NCBI RefSeq assembly: GCF_001648175.1
Contig: NZ_CP015243.1
Span: 248,001 to 312,000, forward strand
Reading direction: 5' to 3'
Length of the DNA: 64,000 nt
From: Halotalea alkalilenta
GTDB taxonomy: Bacteria; Pseudomonadota; Gammaproteobacteria; Pseudomonadales; Halomonadaceae
Each line of letters begins with the position of its first letter. Within the stretch, counting starts at the first letter, position 1. The notes under the pieces were generated by a model that saw only the letters and a program-made list of their open reading frames with translations, was not told the DNA's origin and did no database searches. This document shows, one piece after another, positions 46,474 to 58,456 of this stretch. Both the position numbers and the translations under genes were made by a program.

Positions 46474-47238
46474 ATGACCAGCGCCAAGCCCAAACGTCTC
46501 TACCAGCAGATCGCCGCCATCCTCCGCTCGAGGATCGAGGCAGGAGACTACCCCGTCGGCAGCCGCATGCCGGCGGAACGGCTCATCGCCGAGGAGCTCG
46601 ATATCAGCCGCACGGTGGTACGCGAGGCGCTGATTCTGCTCGAGATCGAGAACCGGGTGGAGGTGCGCAAGGGCTCGGGAATCTATGTGATCGAGCCCAA
46701 GGAGGCTGCCGTCGAGCCGTCGCCGGAGCCCTATCACGACGAGCTGTCGGCCGGGCCGTTCGAGATGATCCAGGCACGCCAGCTGGTCGAGAGCAACATC
46801 GCCGAATTCGCCGCGCGGCAGATCACCAAGGCCGGGATCCTCGAGCTGCAGGAGATCTCGGCGAGAAGCCGCGCCGAGGATCGCTATCGGGATTCCGACT
46901 GGGATCGGCGCTTTCACCTCGGCGTCGCGAGCGCCACGCAGAATTCGGTACTGGTCTATCTGGTCGAGAAGATGTGGTACCAGCGGGAGAGAAACCCAAT
47001 GTGGCGCAAGTTGTTCGACCGGATCGACAACCGCGAATCGCTCGCAAGCTGGTGCGACGACCACGATGCGATCCTGCGCGCCCTGATTCGGCGCGATCCG
47101 GTCGAGGCGCGATCGGCGATGTGGCGTCATCTCGAAAACACCCGGCAGATGCTATTCGATGCCAGCACCGTCGAGGACGGCAACGAAGTGGATCGCTACA
47201 TATTCAGCGACAATCCGCTGCAGGATCTCGACCGCTGA
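46474..47238 (+). CDS. GntR-family regulator, FadR subfamily
   Basis: A 254-residue regulator. An N-terminal winged helix-turn-helix (LYQQIAAILRSRIEAGDYPVG... PAERLIAEELDISRTVVREAL... EVRKGSGIYV) is followed by an all-helical FCD effector domain from about residue 95 (QARQLVESNIAEFAARQ). It resembles ExuR/UxuR-type hexuronate regulators. The ATG at 46474 starts the DNA-binding domain; upstream frame looks non-coding. TTGGTCCA-type operators occur immediately upstream and 4 kb away at the start of the cluster. Confidence 0.9.
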   Translation: MTSAKPKRLYQQIAAILRSRIEAGDYPVGSRMPAERLIAEELDISRTVVREALILLEIENRVEVRKGSGIYVIEPKEAAVEPSPEPYHDELSAGPFEMIQARQLVESNIAEFAARQITKAGILELQEISARSRAEDRYRDSDWDRRFHLGVASATQNSVLVYLVEKMWYQRERNPMWRKLFDRIDNRESLASWCDDHDAILRALIRRDPVEARSAMWRHLENTRQMLFDASTVEDGNEVDRYIFSDNPLQDLDR

Positions 47239-47326
47239 CGCGTAAGGCCCCATCGAAGGGCGAAGCGCGATGGTCACGGGTCGAAAGATCAGGCCGACGG
47301 ATGCAGATCCCTTGGAGGAGTGGCAG

Positions 47327-48067
47327 ATGCGACTAGCGGACAAGAAGGCGGTAGTCACCGCCGCGGGACAGGGCATCGGCAGGGCGATAGCGCAGCGCCT
47401 GGTTCGAGAGGGCGCCACGGTGATCGCCACCGACCTCGAGATCACCAAGCTGGCCGATCTCGAGGGTGCGCAGCCCGCAATGCTCGATGTGCTCGACAGC
47501 GAAGCGATCGCCGCGCTCGCCGTCGAACTCGGCACCATCGACGTACTGGTCAACTGCGCGGGCTATGTCCACCAGGGCAGCCTGCTCGAGTGCGACGAGC
47601 GCGCCTGGTCACGCTCACTGGCGCTCAACGTCGGCGCCATGTTCCACAGCTGCAAGGCGTTCCTGCCCGGCATGCTCGAACGCGGCGGCGGGGCCATCAT
47701 CAATATCGCTTCGCTGGCGTCGAGCCTCAAGGGGGTGCCCAACCGCTTCGCCTACGGCACCACCAAGGCAGCGGTGATCGGCCTGACCAAATCGATAGCC
47801 GCCGACTACGTGACCCAGGGAGTGCGCTGCAATGCGATCTGCCCGGGCACCATCGACTCCCCTTCGCTGCGCGAGAGAATCAACACGCTGGCCTCGGCAC
47901 AGGGACGCAGCGAAGCGGACGTACATGCCGAATTCATCGCCCGCCAGCCGATGGGACGGCTCGGTAGCAGTGAAGAAATCGCCGCGCTGGCCGCCTTTCT
48001 CGCCAGCGACGAGGCGGCCTTCATCACCGGTACCAGCCAGGTGATCGACGGCGGTTGGTCGAACTAG
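47327..48067 (+). CDS. SDR dehydrogenase, 2-keto-3-deoxy-L-fuconate dehydrogenase-like
   Basis: A 246-residue classical short-chain dehydrogenase. The cofactor motif is AAGQGIGRAIA; NCAG is at about residue 80; the catalytic Ser is in NIASLAS and the Tyr-Lys pair in YGTTKAAVIG. The ending FITGTSQVIDGGWSN is usual. Its length, and the FAH hydrolase gene that follows, fit the oxidation of a 2-keto-3-deoxy sugar acid in an L-fucose-like route. A GGAGGAG site precedes the ATG. Substrate is inferred. Confidence 0.82.
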   Translation: MRLADKKAVVTAAGQGIGRAIAQRLVREGATVIATDLEITKLADLEGAQPAMLDVLDSEAIAALAVELGTIDVLVNCAGYVHQGSLLECDERAWSRSLALNVGAMFHSCKAFLPGMLERGGGAIINIASLASSLKGVPNRFAYGTTKAAVIGLTKSIAADYVTQGVRCNAICPGTIDSPSLRERINTLASAQGRSEADVHAEFIARQPMGRLGSSEEIAALAAFLASDEAAFITGTSQVIDGGWSN

Positions 48068-48127
48068 CGAAGCCCTTGCGAAGCGATCCGGGCGACTTCT
48101 CCTTTCAACGTCGGAGCTGAACAACAG

Positions 48128-48970
48128 ATGAAACTCTTGCGCTACGGTCCCCATGGGGCGGAAAAACCCGGCATCCTCGACGCCGACGGCAGCCTTCGCG
48201 ATCTTTCCGGCGACATCGACGATATCGCCAACGAGACGCTCACGCCCGAAGGGCTCGAGCGAATCCGCGCACTCGATCTTGCACGGTTGCCGAAGGTGGA
48301 GGGCGAGGTGCGCATCGCTCCCTGCGTCGGAGGGATCGGTAAGTTCATCTGCATCGGGCTCAACTATGCCGACCATGCCGCCGAGACCGGCGCCGACATT
48401 CCCAAGGAGCCGGTGGTTTTCGGCAAGTGGACCAGCGCGGTCTGCGGCCCCAACGACGATACCCTGATTCCCTGCGGCTCGGCTAAAACCGACTGGGAAG
48501 TGGAGCTCGGCGTAGTGATCGGCAAGCCCGGACGCTACATCGAGCCGCGCGACGCGCTCGATCACGTCGCCGGTTACTGCGTGGTCAACGACATATCCGA
48601 ACGCGAGTATCAGCTCGAGCGCGGCGGCACCTGGGACAAGGGCAAGGGCTGCGACACCTTCGGCCCCATCGGCCCTTGGCTGGTCACCCGCGATGAGGTC
48701 GCCGACCCACAGCAACTGTCGATGTGGCTCGACGTCGACGGCCATCGCTACCAGGACGGCTCCACCCGTACGATGATCTTCTCCGTCGCCGAGATCATTA
48801 CCTACCTCAGCCGCTTCATGAGCCTGCAGCCGGGAGATTTGATCTCCACCGGTACACCGCCCGGCGTCGGCATGGGGCAGAGGCCGCCGGTGTACCTGAG
48901 GCCGGGCCAGGAGGTGCGGTTGGGCATCGAGGGGTTGGGTGAACAGCGCCAGCGAACGGTTTCCGCCTGA
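48128..48970 (+). CDS. FAH-family hydrolase, 2,4-diketo-3-deoxy-L-fuconate hydrolase-like
   Basis: A 280-residue fumarylacetoacetate-hydrolase-fold enzyme. FICIGLNYADHAAETG, the metal-binding DWEVELGVVIG and the C-terminal GDLISTGTPPGVGMGQRPP are intact. With the SDR it would oxidise and then cleave a 2-keto-3-deoxy aldonate to pyruvate plus a hydroxy acid. It is 60 bp downstream of the SDR on the same strand. Its stop is only 7 bp from the end of a truncated convergent gene, so a rearrangement lies here. Confidence 0.83.
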   Translation: MKLLRYGPHGAEKPGILDADGSLRDLSGDIDDIANETLTPEGLERIRALDLARLPKVEGEVRIAPCVGGIGKFICIGLNYADHAAETGADIPKEPVVFGKWTSAVCGPNDDTLIPCGSAKTDWEVELGVVIGKPGRYIEPRDALDHVAGYCVVNDISEREYQLERGGTWDKGKGCDTFGPIGPWLVTRDEVADPQQLSMWLDVDGHRYQDGSTRTMIFSVAEIITYLSRFMSLQPGDLISTGTPPGVGMGQRPPVYLRPGQEVRLGIEGLGEQRQRTVSA

Positions 48971-48977
48971 TCGGCGC

Positions 48978-49316
48978 TCAGATCGCGGCGCTCGACAGCT
49001 TGCCGTCCACCAGCCGCTGGACGCGGGCGGCCGGCAAGGCGGTCTCACGCGTCACCAAGGAGATGAAGCCGTTGTCCAGCGCATCCAGCTCATCGGCGAT
49101 GGCGTCGAGGAACTCGGCTCGTTGGGTGGCAGGCAGACGGCGATAGGCAGGATAGGCCGATGCCGCGGCGCGGGCGGCGCTATCGATCTCGGCTGGCGTG
49201 GCCTGGCAAAATTCATAAGGCAGCCGCGCTGCGCTGGTGGCGTCGTAGCTATGGATACGCTCATCGCCCTCGCCGCTTCTCTCACCGCCGATGTAGTTCT
49301 TGCCTGTGATCTGCAT
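48978..49316 (-). pseudogene. Truncated alpha-ketoglutaric semialdehyde dehydrogenase (5' fragment)
   Basis: The 112-residue product starts like an intact KGSADH (MQITGKNYIGGERSGEG... ETALPAARVQ) with a good AGGGAGGCGAC ribosome-binding site, but stops after about 100 residues of an enzyme that is normally about 500. The last 12 residues (RLVDGKLSSAAI) do not continue the family. The NAD-binding and catalytic domains are missing. The break sits next to the 3' end of the FAH gene. It can have no dehydrogenase activity. Confidence 0.85.
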
Positions 49317-49385
49317 GTCGCCTCCCTAAGCGCGATTGAAAATTCAAGTCCGACCCCGGTGTCCGCTGGTGCCCCTTCCAACCGC

Positions 49386-50546
49386 TCAGGCGCCGCGCCG
49401 TTCGGCCAGATGCGCGAAAAGCGAGCGGATGCCATAGGTCCAGGGCGCTATTTCCGTCGACAGGCTCACCTCGTTGACCAGCGCTCCCAGCCGGGGGGAA
49501 GAGATGATCACGCGATCACCGAGGTGATGGGTGAAACCGCCACCGGCCGTGTCCCGGTCCTCGGTCGGGGAGAACATGGTGCCGAGGAAAAGCATCATTC
49601 CATCTGGGTACTGGTGATGCGCTCCGATGGTTTGCCGAACGATGGCGAGCGGATCCCGGCTGATCTCGCTCATATGGCTGATGGCTTCGAGTTCGAAGCC
49701 GTCTCGTCCCTCGATCCGCAGCGACACATCAGCGGTGCGCACCGCATCGATGTCGAAGCGCTCATCGAACAGGCGGATGAACGGTCCGATCGCGCAAGAG
49801 CCGTTGTTGTCCTTGGCCTTGGTCAATAGCAGCGCACTGCGCCCCTCGATGTCGCGCAGGTTCACATCGTTGCCCAGCGCCGCTCCCACTGCTTCCCCCC
49901 GGCTGTCGACGGCAAGCACGATCTCCGGTTCGGGGTTGTTCCAGCTCGAATCAGGGTGCAGTCCAACCGGCGAGCCGAATCCTATGCTGGCCATCGGCGG
50001 CGCCTTGGAGAAAACCTCGGCATCCGGGCCGATGCCCACCTCGAGGTATGGGGACCAATGACCGCGACGCTGAAACTCCGCTTTCAGCGCCTGCGCTTCG
50101 GCAGAACCAGGCCGAACCGTCGACAGGTCGCGGCCGATCAACTCGACCATCGCACCGCGAATGGCCTCCGCCCTGGAGGGGTCGCCCTCGGCCTGCTCCT
50201 CGATCACTCTCTCGAGCAGGCTCACGGCGAAGGTCACGCCGGAAGCCTTCACCGGCTGCAAGTCACAGGGAGCGAGCAGGTAAGGCGCCCGCCCGCCGCC
50301 GGCGAGGCTGTTGTCGAGCAGCGCATCCAGCGTGCCGATGACCTCACCCGGCGCGTGTCGAACGATTCGATGACGATCCGAACGCTCGAGCAGGTCGGCG
50401 ACCGTGGCAACGTGCTGCGTGAGATCGACGACCTCGCGATTGCGAATCGTCACCACAGCGGGGCCGTTGATCGGGGCATCACGCCAAACGCGGCCGACCA
50501 GCAGTGCCGAGTCCAGGTCGATAGGAAGATACGCATCACGAGCCAT
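49386..50546 (-). CDS. FAH-family sugar-acid dehydratase/hydrolase (arabinonate-type)
   Basis: A 386-residue FAH-superfamily protein of the longer type linked to KGSADH genes in pentose oxidation (2-keto-3-deoxy-pentonate dehydratase-like). The metal-binding NNPEPEIVLAVDSRG and the following ALGNDVNLRDIEGRSALLLTKAKDNNG are recognisable. It shares a strand with the truncated KGSADH 69 bp downstream, which would have been the next pathway step. The ATG at 50546 is chosen; 50558 is possible. Product: alpha-ketoglutaric semialdehyde, if the analogy holds. Confidence 0.78.
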   Translation of the reverse strand: MARDAYLPIDLDSALLVGRVWRDAPINGPAVVTIRNREVVDLTQHVATVADLLERSDRHRIVRHAPGEVIGTLDALLDNSLAGGGRAPYLLAPCDLQPVKASGVTFAVSLLERVIEEQAEGDPSRAEAIRGAMVELIGRDLSTVRPGSAEAQALKAEFQRRGHWSPYLEVGIGPDAEVFSKAPPMASIGFGSPVGLHPDSSWNNPEPEIVLAVDSRGEAVGAALGNDVNLRDIEGRSALLLTKAKDNNGSCAIGPFIRLFDERFDIDAVRTADVSLRIEGRDGFELEAISHMSEISRDPLAIVRQTIGAHHQYPDGMMLFLGTMFSPTEDRDTAGGGFTHHLGDRVIISSPRLGALVNEVSLSTEIAPWTYGIRSLFAHLAERRGA

Positions 50547-50601
50547 TGTTCGATCCATCGCTGATGTCGAACTGCCACTGTAGAAAAACCCCACCGCTTG
50601 T

Positions 50602-50634
50602 ACAATATCTTGTTTTATTGTCCAATATGTTGGA
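50602..50634. promoter_or_regulatory. IclR-type operator region
   Basis: The 68-bp divergent spacer holds two inverted repeats: ACAATA-8-TATTGT (50602-50621) and TCCAATATGTTGGA (50621-50634). They overlap where both promoters must lie and are the obvious binding sites for the IclR regulator encoded 28 bp away. Confidence 0.65.
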
Positions 50635-50662
50635 AATATCCGCTCGATAAGGCGACGCCACG

Positions 50663-51415
50663 ATGGCCACCGACTACGAAGTACCCGCGATCAGAAGAGC
50701 CCATCAGATCCTGGAGACGCTGGCGACGAAGGGGACCCCGGTCAGCGCGGCGGATCTTGGTCTAGCGACCGGGCTGCCGAAGAGCACGCTGTATCTGCTG
50801 CTCGAGTCCCTCGTCCAGCGACGCTGGATCGAGAAGAGAAGCGACGGTTATCTCATCGGTATCGGGCTCTACACCCTGGGGGCCTCGTATCTCCGGCACG
50901 ACGCACTCCAGGAAGCGTTCAGGCATGCCGCGGTCGAGTTCGTGGAACGAGAGAAGGAGGTGCTGCAACTCGCGGTCCTGGACGGCGACGAGGTCGTCTA
51001 CATCGCCCGCGAAGACGCTCCCCGCCCGGTGAGGCTGGTATCCGAGCTCGGTTCGCGGCTTCCCGCTCATGCCTGCGCACTCGGCAAGGCGCTGCTCGCC
51101 CAGCTCCCTGAGGCGAAGCTGCAACAGCTCCTGCCCGCACGGCTACCCGCCATCACCGAACACACGGTCACCGACCTCGCGCAGTTGCTCGAGCAGCTGC
51201 GCGAGGTACGAAGATCCGGAGTGGCCACGGAGCAGGAAGAGGTAACCGCTGGGCTCTGCTGTTTCGCCGCCTATGTCGGCCAGACCCCCAGCGGAAAAAG
51301 CATCGCCGTCAGCACCTCGATTCCCGTCGCTCGACTGGACGCGCAGCGCCGCAGCGACATCCGTGGCGAGATCGCCGATGTCGCTGCCCAAATGAAAAAA
51401 GCGATAGTCGGGTGA
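50663..51415 (+). CDS. IclR-family transcriptional regulator
   Basis: A 250-residue regulator with an N-terminal winged helix (ALRRAHQILETLAT-like start, SAADLGLATGLPKSTLYLLLESL) and a C-terminal effector-binding domain (LVSELGSRLPAHACALGKALLAQLPE). It is divergent from the FAH dehydratase gene and probably controls it and the former KGSADH gene in response to a sugar acid. Confidence 0.92.
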   Translation: MATDYEVPAIRRAHQILETLATKGTPVSAADLGLATGLPKSTLYLLLESLVQRRWIEKRSDGYLIGIGLYTLGASYLRHDALQEAFRHAAVEFVEREKEVLQLAVLDGDEVVYIAREDAPRPVRLVSELGSRLPAHACALGKALLAQLPEAKLQQLLPARLPAITEHTVTDLAQLLEQLREVRRSGVATEQEEVTAGLCCFAAYVGQTPSGKSIAVSTSIPVARLDAQRRSDIRGEIADVAAQMKKAIVG

Positions 51416-51709
51416 GGCGTTGCCTGCGCGATCCAGACAAGCATGCCTTCATTCTCTAAGTCTTCGAGACTATGGGTACCGGAGCGGACCCTCGGCACCA
51501 TGACCTTCAGTGGCAAGGGAGAGTTCGGCACGACTTGGCGCCGACCTGTCCGCTGCCAGGCGCCAGATCGATGTCTGCCTCGACCACAGGGTGAACTTCT
51601 TCGCCATCGCCAATGCCAATTTCGACGGCCTCTCGAAGTTCCAAATACGCTGCTAATGAAAAATCTTCTGAACAGCGACAACGCTGGAGCAGGCGAAGTG
51701 GGCCTGTTC
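51416..51709. other. Intergenic region with a possible gene remnant
   Basis: About 290 bp between iclR and the distal end of the I-C array. A plus-strand frame at roughly 51515-51656 reads ...RQIDVCLDHRVNFFAIANANF... ending FQIRC*, which looks like the C-terminal end of a lost protein. It has no start and no recognised family. Nothing else is evident. Confidence 0.35.
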
Positions 51710-52880
51710 TTTTCTACCCATACGGTGGTGCGAGGCCGCGACGGTCAATGCGCCATTCGAACCATTGCACTCCCAAGTTTCTATCCGCGCGGCCGTGCGA
51801 GGCCGCGACACCCAAGCGACATACCCGCAGGCAACCACCACATGTTTCTATCCGCGCGGCCGTGCGAGGCCGCGACTACCCGTAGCCCTTCGACCCGGGC
51901 CGGGGAGGTACGTTTCTATCCGCGCGGCCGTGCGAGGCCGCGACAGCGATAGCCTCTCCCTACACCACGCTCGCCGAGGTGTTTCTATCCGCGCGGCCGT
52001 GCGAGGCCGCGACATGCCATGGCGTCGTTGGATGCCGCATAGGAGAAGTTTCTATCCGCGCGGCCGTGCGAGGCCGCGACGCGACCTCTACGTCTTCCTG
52101 TCTCAGTACATGCAGTTTCTATCCGCGCGGCCGTGCGGGCCGCGACCCCCACGGCATTTGTCCGCTGCTGGATTCACGAGTTTCTATCCGCGCGGCCGTG
52201 CGGGCCGCGACGGCAAAGTCACGCCGAGATCGTGGCAATACTGGGTTTCTATCCGCGCGGCCGTGCGGGCCGCGACCCCTCCTAGGCCAGCAGATCAGTC
52301 AGCGCTCGAGCGTTTCTATCCGCGCGGCCGTGCGGGCCGCGACCCCTTCACCGACCGCCCGAGGCGATCGGCTATCTGTGTTTCTATCCGCGCGGCCGTG
52401 CGGGCCGCGACATCGAGGACAAGTCTAGCGGCACCGGGCTGATTCAGTTTCTATCCGCGCGGCCGTGCGGGCCGCGACGGCGACTTCGTCGTCGTCGACA
52501 TGCTCATCAAAGCGTTTCTATCCGCGCGGCCGTGCGGGCCGCGACCTCGCGGCTCTCGATGTCCTGGCGGCGTTCAGCCTTGTTTCTATCCGCGCGGCCG
52601 TGCGGGCCGCGACCAGCACAAGGACTGGTACATGCGTCGCGCTCAGGTTTCTATCCGCGCGGCCGTGCGGGCCGCGACTCGATGACCGAGGCGCAGTCCG
52701 AACCGGTGATCGTGTTTCTATCCGCGCGGCCGTGCGGGCCGCGACATTCATCGACGGGCTCAACCCTGCCGCGATCATCTCGTTTCTATCCGCGCGGCCG
52801 TGCGGGCCGCGACTCCAGCCCTGCGAGCCTGATCACAGGGATCGACACGTTTCTATCCGCGCGGCCGTGCGGGCCGCGAC
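51710..52880 (-). CRISPR. Type I-C CRISPR array (18 repeats, 17 spacers)
   Basis: Repeats (plus strand GTTTCTATCCGCGCGGCCGT then GCGGGCCGCGAC) are canonical on the minus strand, ending GGATAGAAAC, with a GCGGCC/GGCCGC stem. The leader is on the right, next to cas2. The left-most copy (51710-51742) is degenerate. Copies 2-6 (51777-52080) are 33 bp with an extra A in the loop; copies 7-18 are 32 bp. Spacers are about 33-36 nt. No duplicated spacer was noticed. Confidence 0.97.
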
Positions 52881-53069
52881 CCCCACTCTCATAACATATT
52901 GATAATGAAAGTGAAATACTTTTGGGACAGCGAAACTCTCCAAGGATGAGAGTTAATTTTTTAATTCCCCCCGTATATGAGAAAAAAGTGCAAAGAAAAC
53001 AAATTGTTAAAGAACTGCGAACCCACCGGCAAAAACCACGACACTTAAGGTTCGCAGAGCTACGGGAAA
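52881..53069 (-). promoter_or_regulatory. Leader of the I-C array
   Basis: A 189-bp AT-rich stretch between the newest I-C repeat and cas2, without a gene (for example TTAATTTTTTAATTCC and GAGAAAAAAGTGCAAAG). It should contain the array promoter and the Cas1-Cas2 docking site. Confidence 0.65.
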
Positions 53070-53360
53070 TCAGAAGACAAGAGGGCCGTTCATATCCAGT
53101 GAAGGTTTCGCACCGATATGCTCGATCCGATTCTTCCAATTCCTGCCCAGGAAATAGAAACGCAGGCTATCGACTTCATCATCGATCAACTCGATCAACC
53201 GCTGGCGAAGGCGCACCCACTGATCAGGCTCGACTTCGATCTCGAATACAGAGAACTGTACGCGCTGCCCCAAATCACGGCAGGCTTTCGCCACACGGCG
53301 CAAGCGCCCTTCTCCACCGTCGGACGAAGTGCTCACATCGTAACTGACCAGTACCATCAT
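53070..53360 (-). CDS. cas2: Cas2, type I-C
   Basis: A 96-residue ferredoxin-fold protein (MMVLVSYDVSTSSDGGEGRL... VQFSVFEIEVEP... LRFYFLG) that dimerises and bridges two Cas1 dimers for spacer integration. Either of the first two Met codons could be the start. It is the last cas gene before the leader, 29 bp after cas1. Confidence 0.95.
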   Translation of the reverse strand: MMVLVSYDVSTSSDGGEGRLRRVAKACRDLGQRVQFSVFEIEVEPDQWVRLRQRLIELIDDEVDSLRFYFLGRNWKNRIEHIGAKPSLDMNGPLVF

Positions 53361-53389
53361 TGCTTGGCCTCCTCATGGATAGGCTACTT

Positions 53390-54430
53390 CTATTTCCAAA
53401 GGAATGGCGGGTAAGCATCCAGATCACCGCGCAGGTGGCGTGCAAGCAATTGAGCTTGCAGGATAGGCAGCATTCCTATTGGCGCCTTCTCGCCGATGAA
53501 CGCATGGCTGAGCTCCTCACGCTTACGCTCTTGGTAAGCAGTCAATACAGTCTTGCGCGCATTATCGGCCAACACTACACCACCGCTTTCGGCGACAGTG
53601 AAGTCTTTCTCTCGCAACTGGCGACGATTGACTAGCGATAAAGCCAGACGGTCTCCCAATAGTGGCCGAAACTCCTCGGCTAGATCGAGTGCCAGACTGG
53701 GCCGTCCCGGCCGATCTCGATGAAGGAACCCGACAGCGGGGTCCAGCCCAGTACTCTCCAAGGCTGAACGACAATCATGGGTCAGTAGCGTATAAAGAAA
53801 CGACAGTAGCGCATTGATACGATCACGGGGCGGTCGGCGATTACGACCGGTAAAACGAAAATCCTCGCTGCTATGGCGAATAAGGGAATCGAAGATACTG
53901 AAATAAACCTGTGCAGCTTCTCCTTCCAGACCTCGCAAACCACTGGTGGAGGGCTCATCTAGCAGATCACGAGTGATCCTACTCATACGTGAGCGCGCAT
54001 TTTCCAGCCGTTTTCGCTCCCCCTCATCCAATTTATCGCCATAGTCCCGCAAACCGCGCGAGAGAACGGCCCGTTGATTATGCACTTTACCGATCAGTAT
54101 ACTACGCACGATTTCGGCGCATCCTGCGCCATCGTCGCTAACTCGATATTGTGTACGCCGCAGCAACACATTGCCCGATACAGGCCCCTCGATACGCGCG
54201 AGAAACTTGCCATTAGGCGATAAGTGCGTGATGGTTACCCCCTGCTCAGCACAAAAGCCCATTAGCGGTGGGGATACCAATACCCGCCCAAAGCATACCA
54301 GCGATTCGAGCATATGGATGGGCAAGCGAGCTCGCTCCTTACCTTCGATATCCATAACGATATTGGCACCATCTTTCTTGAGCCAGGCACCCTCGGTAGT
54401 GATATATAGCGTATTGAGCTGGCGACGCAT
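53390..54430 (-). CDS. cas1: Cas1, type I-C
   Basis: A 346-residue integrase (MRRQLNTLYITTEGAWLKKDG, then HMLESLVCFGRVLVSPPLMGFCAEQGV). The C-terminal helical domain has LEGEAAQVYFSIFD (metal Glu), and further GLDPAVGFLHRDRPGRPSLALDLAEEFRP with the metal His and Asp/Glu residues. It lies 6 bp after cas4. It is clearly a different lineage from the I-F Cas1 at 35826. Confidence 0.96.
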   Translation of the reverse strand: MRRQLNTLYITTEGAWLKKDGANIVMDIEGKERARLPIHMLESLVCFGRVLVSPPLMGFCAEQGVTITHLSPNGKFLARIEGPVSGNVLLRRTQYRVSDDGAGCAEIVRSILIGKVHNQRAVLSRGLRDYGDKLDEGERKRLENARSRMSRITRDLLDEPSTSGLRGLEGEAAQVYFSIFDSLIRHSSEDFRFTGRNRRPPRDRINALLSFLYTLLTHDCRSALESTGLDPAVGFLHRDRPGRPSLALDLAEEFRPLLGDRLALSLVNRRQLREKDFTVAESGGVVLADNARKTVLTAYQERKREELSHAFIGEKAPIGMLPILQAQLLARHLRGDLDAYPPFLWK

Positions 54431-54436
54431 GGCGAC

Positions 54437-55081
54437 TCACTCATCCAGTGTTTGCAGTTGACGCACCAGCCAACGGCTCGCCGAGCGCTGCTTGCCCATT
54501 ACTTGCGGCTGACAGATATCGGTCAGCGAGCAGTGATTACAGCGCTTGGATTCATAAATGGCGGGTGGAGTACGGTTGCTCTCGAATTGCGCGCGAGTAT
54601 CCTCGATAACTTTCAGGGTCAATGCCCGCAACTCATCATCGAAGGTAATAACCTTGCGCCGCCGCGTTTTGCCATAGTAGAGCGCGCCCTGCTCGACTCT
54701 GACATCTAGCATCTCTTCCAGGCAAAGTGCCTGGGCGCATAGCTGCACTTCGTCGGCACGGTGCGCCTTGGGCCGGCCACGCTTGTACTCGATGGGCCGG
54801 ACAACCACAGACTCTTGGCATTCGTCGAACTCGACCATGTCGGCGACACCACTCAAGCTCAGCACCTCGCTAGCCAGCGGTAGCGCCATGGCCGTATGAA
54901 TACCGCGTCGGCGCTCATGCCCCAGGTGGTCAGCGCGCTCATGGAGGATGCGCCCTTCCGCCGTATAACGGTTCTCCGTCCACTGCTGCTCAAGGTGGAT
55001 CAGCGCACATTGACGCGGACAGAACAGCATATGCTGCAGTGCTGAGAGCGGGATCAAGCGAGTCTCATCCCCCATTCCCAC
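54437..55081 (-). CDS. cas4: Cas4, type I-C
   Basis: A 214-residue RecB-like nuclease with an iron-sulfur cluster, trimming prespacers and selecting those with a PAM. Cys residues are visible in HMLFCPRQCALIHLEQQW and in CNHCSLTDIC near the C terminus. The nuclease core includes VVVRPIEYKRGRPKAHRADEVQLCAQALCLEEM. It lies 4 bp after cas7. Confidence 0.95.
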   Translation of the reverse strand: MGMGDETRLIPLSALQHMLFCPRQCALIHLEQQWTENRYTAEGRILHERADHLGHERRRGIHTAMALPLASEVLSLSGVADMVEFDECQESVVVRPIEYKRGRPKAHRADEVQLCAQALCLEEMLDVRVEQGALYYGKTRRRKVITFDDELRALTLKVIEDTRAQFESNRTPPAIYESKRCNHCSLTDICQPQVMGKQRSASRWLVRQLQTLDE

Positions 55082-55085
55082 TGAC

Positions 55086-55951
55086 CTACAAATGCTCGAT
55101 TACGCTGACGCCGGCCGGCAAGCTCTCAGCATCTATAGCCACTCGATAATCACTGTAATGGCGAGCGGGCGTATCGGTCTCACCTTCGACACGCTCGACT
55201 TTCACGCTATCGAACAATATATGGGCCGGCGCATTACCCATCGGATGGTCATGCCTGAAGACGATCAGCTTGCGTGCCGACATTTCGCCTCGTGCGGCGG
55301 AGCGGTCGTGCTCGAACATATTGACCAGAGCGCGCCACAGCAACGCAAGGTCGTCCTCCGAGAATCCCGTGCGCTCAGCGAGCTTTGCCGATACATAGCC
55401 GTGTGCACGATAGAGACCATAGGGAATGATGTGCTTACGGCCCATGGTGCGTTCTTTTTCGAGATCGCGCTCATTGGTGACCGCCATGCGGGTAATCGAT
55501 ACCTCCATCGGCACCACCGGGTCGATGGAGCTGGCAAAGGCCATCTGAACCGGGCCGCGCACCTGTCCGGAGTTGACTTCGGTGGTCATAACCGCACCAA
55601 AGGTCCGCACATCGAAGAAATTCTTGCACATCCATTCGGTCACCGCCCGAGCTTTTTCCGCTTCCTTGGGGAGTTTCTTCGGCTCGGACTTTATCTCAAG
55701 CGCGTCGTACGCCTTCTTGTGCTGATTATTGAGGACCGACTTTTCCTGCATATAGATCGCATAACCGGCGTCTTTCTCTTTCTCAAGCGCAACATAGTTG
55801 CGAATCTTGCGCTTGAGGCAAACGTCGGTCACCAGGCCCTGATTGGTCTCAGGATCGAGTCTCGGCAGGTTACCCGCGTCCGGGTCACCATTGGGGTTGC
55901 CGTTGTTGACGTCGAACAGCAGCACAAACTCATAGCGGTTGGCGATGGCGG

Positions 55952-55955
<4 letters not shown>
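55086..55955 (-). CDS. cas7c: Cas7c (Csd2) backbone subunit
   Basis: A 289-residue backbone subunit of the I-C Cascade (YEFVLLFDVNNGNPNGDPDAGNLPR at the N terminus, then LKRKIRNYVALEK). It overlaps cas8c by 4 bp (ATGA). Confidence 0.96.
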
Positions 55956-58419
<2,464 letters not shown>

Positions 58420-58456
58420 CTACTCCTATTCGCTCATTATGATTACATCGGCCAAT

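Noticed and set aside
51765..52902. Open frames through the I-C array (FYPRGRAGRD, VSIRAAVRAAT, FLSARPCGPR)
   Set aside because: Translation of the I-C repeat, not a gene.
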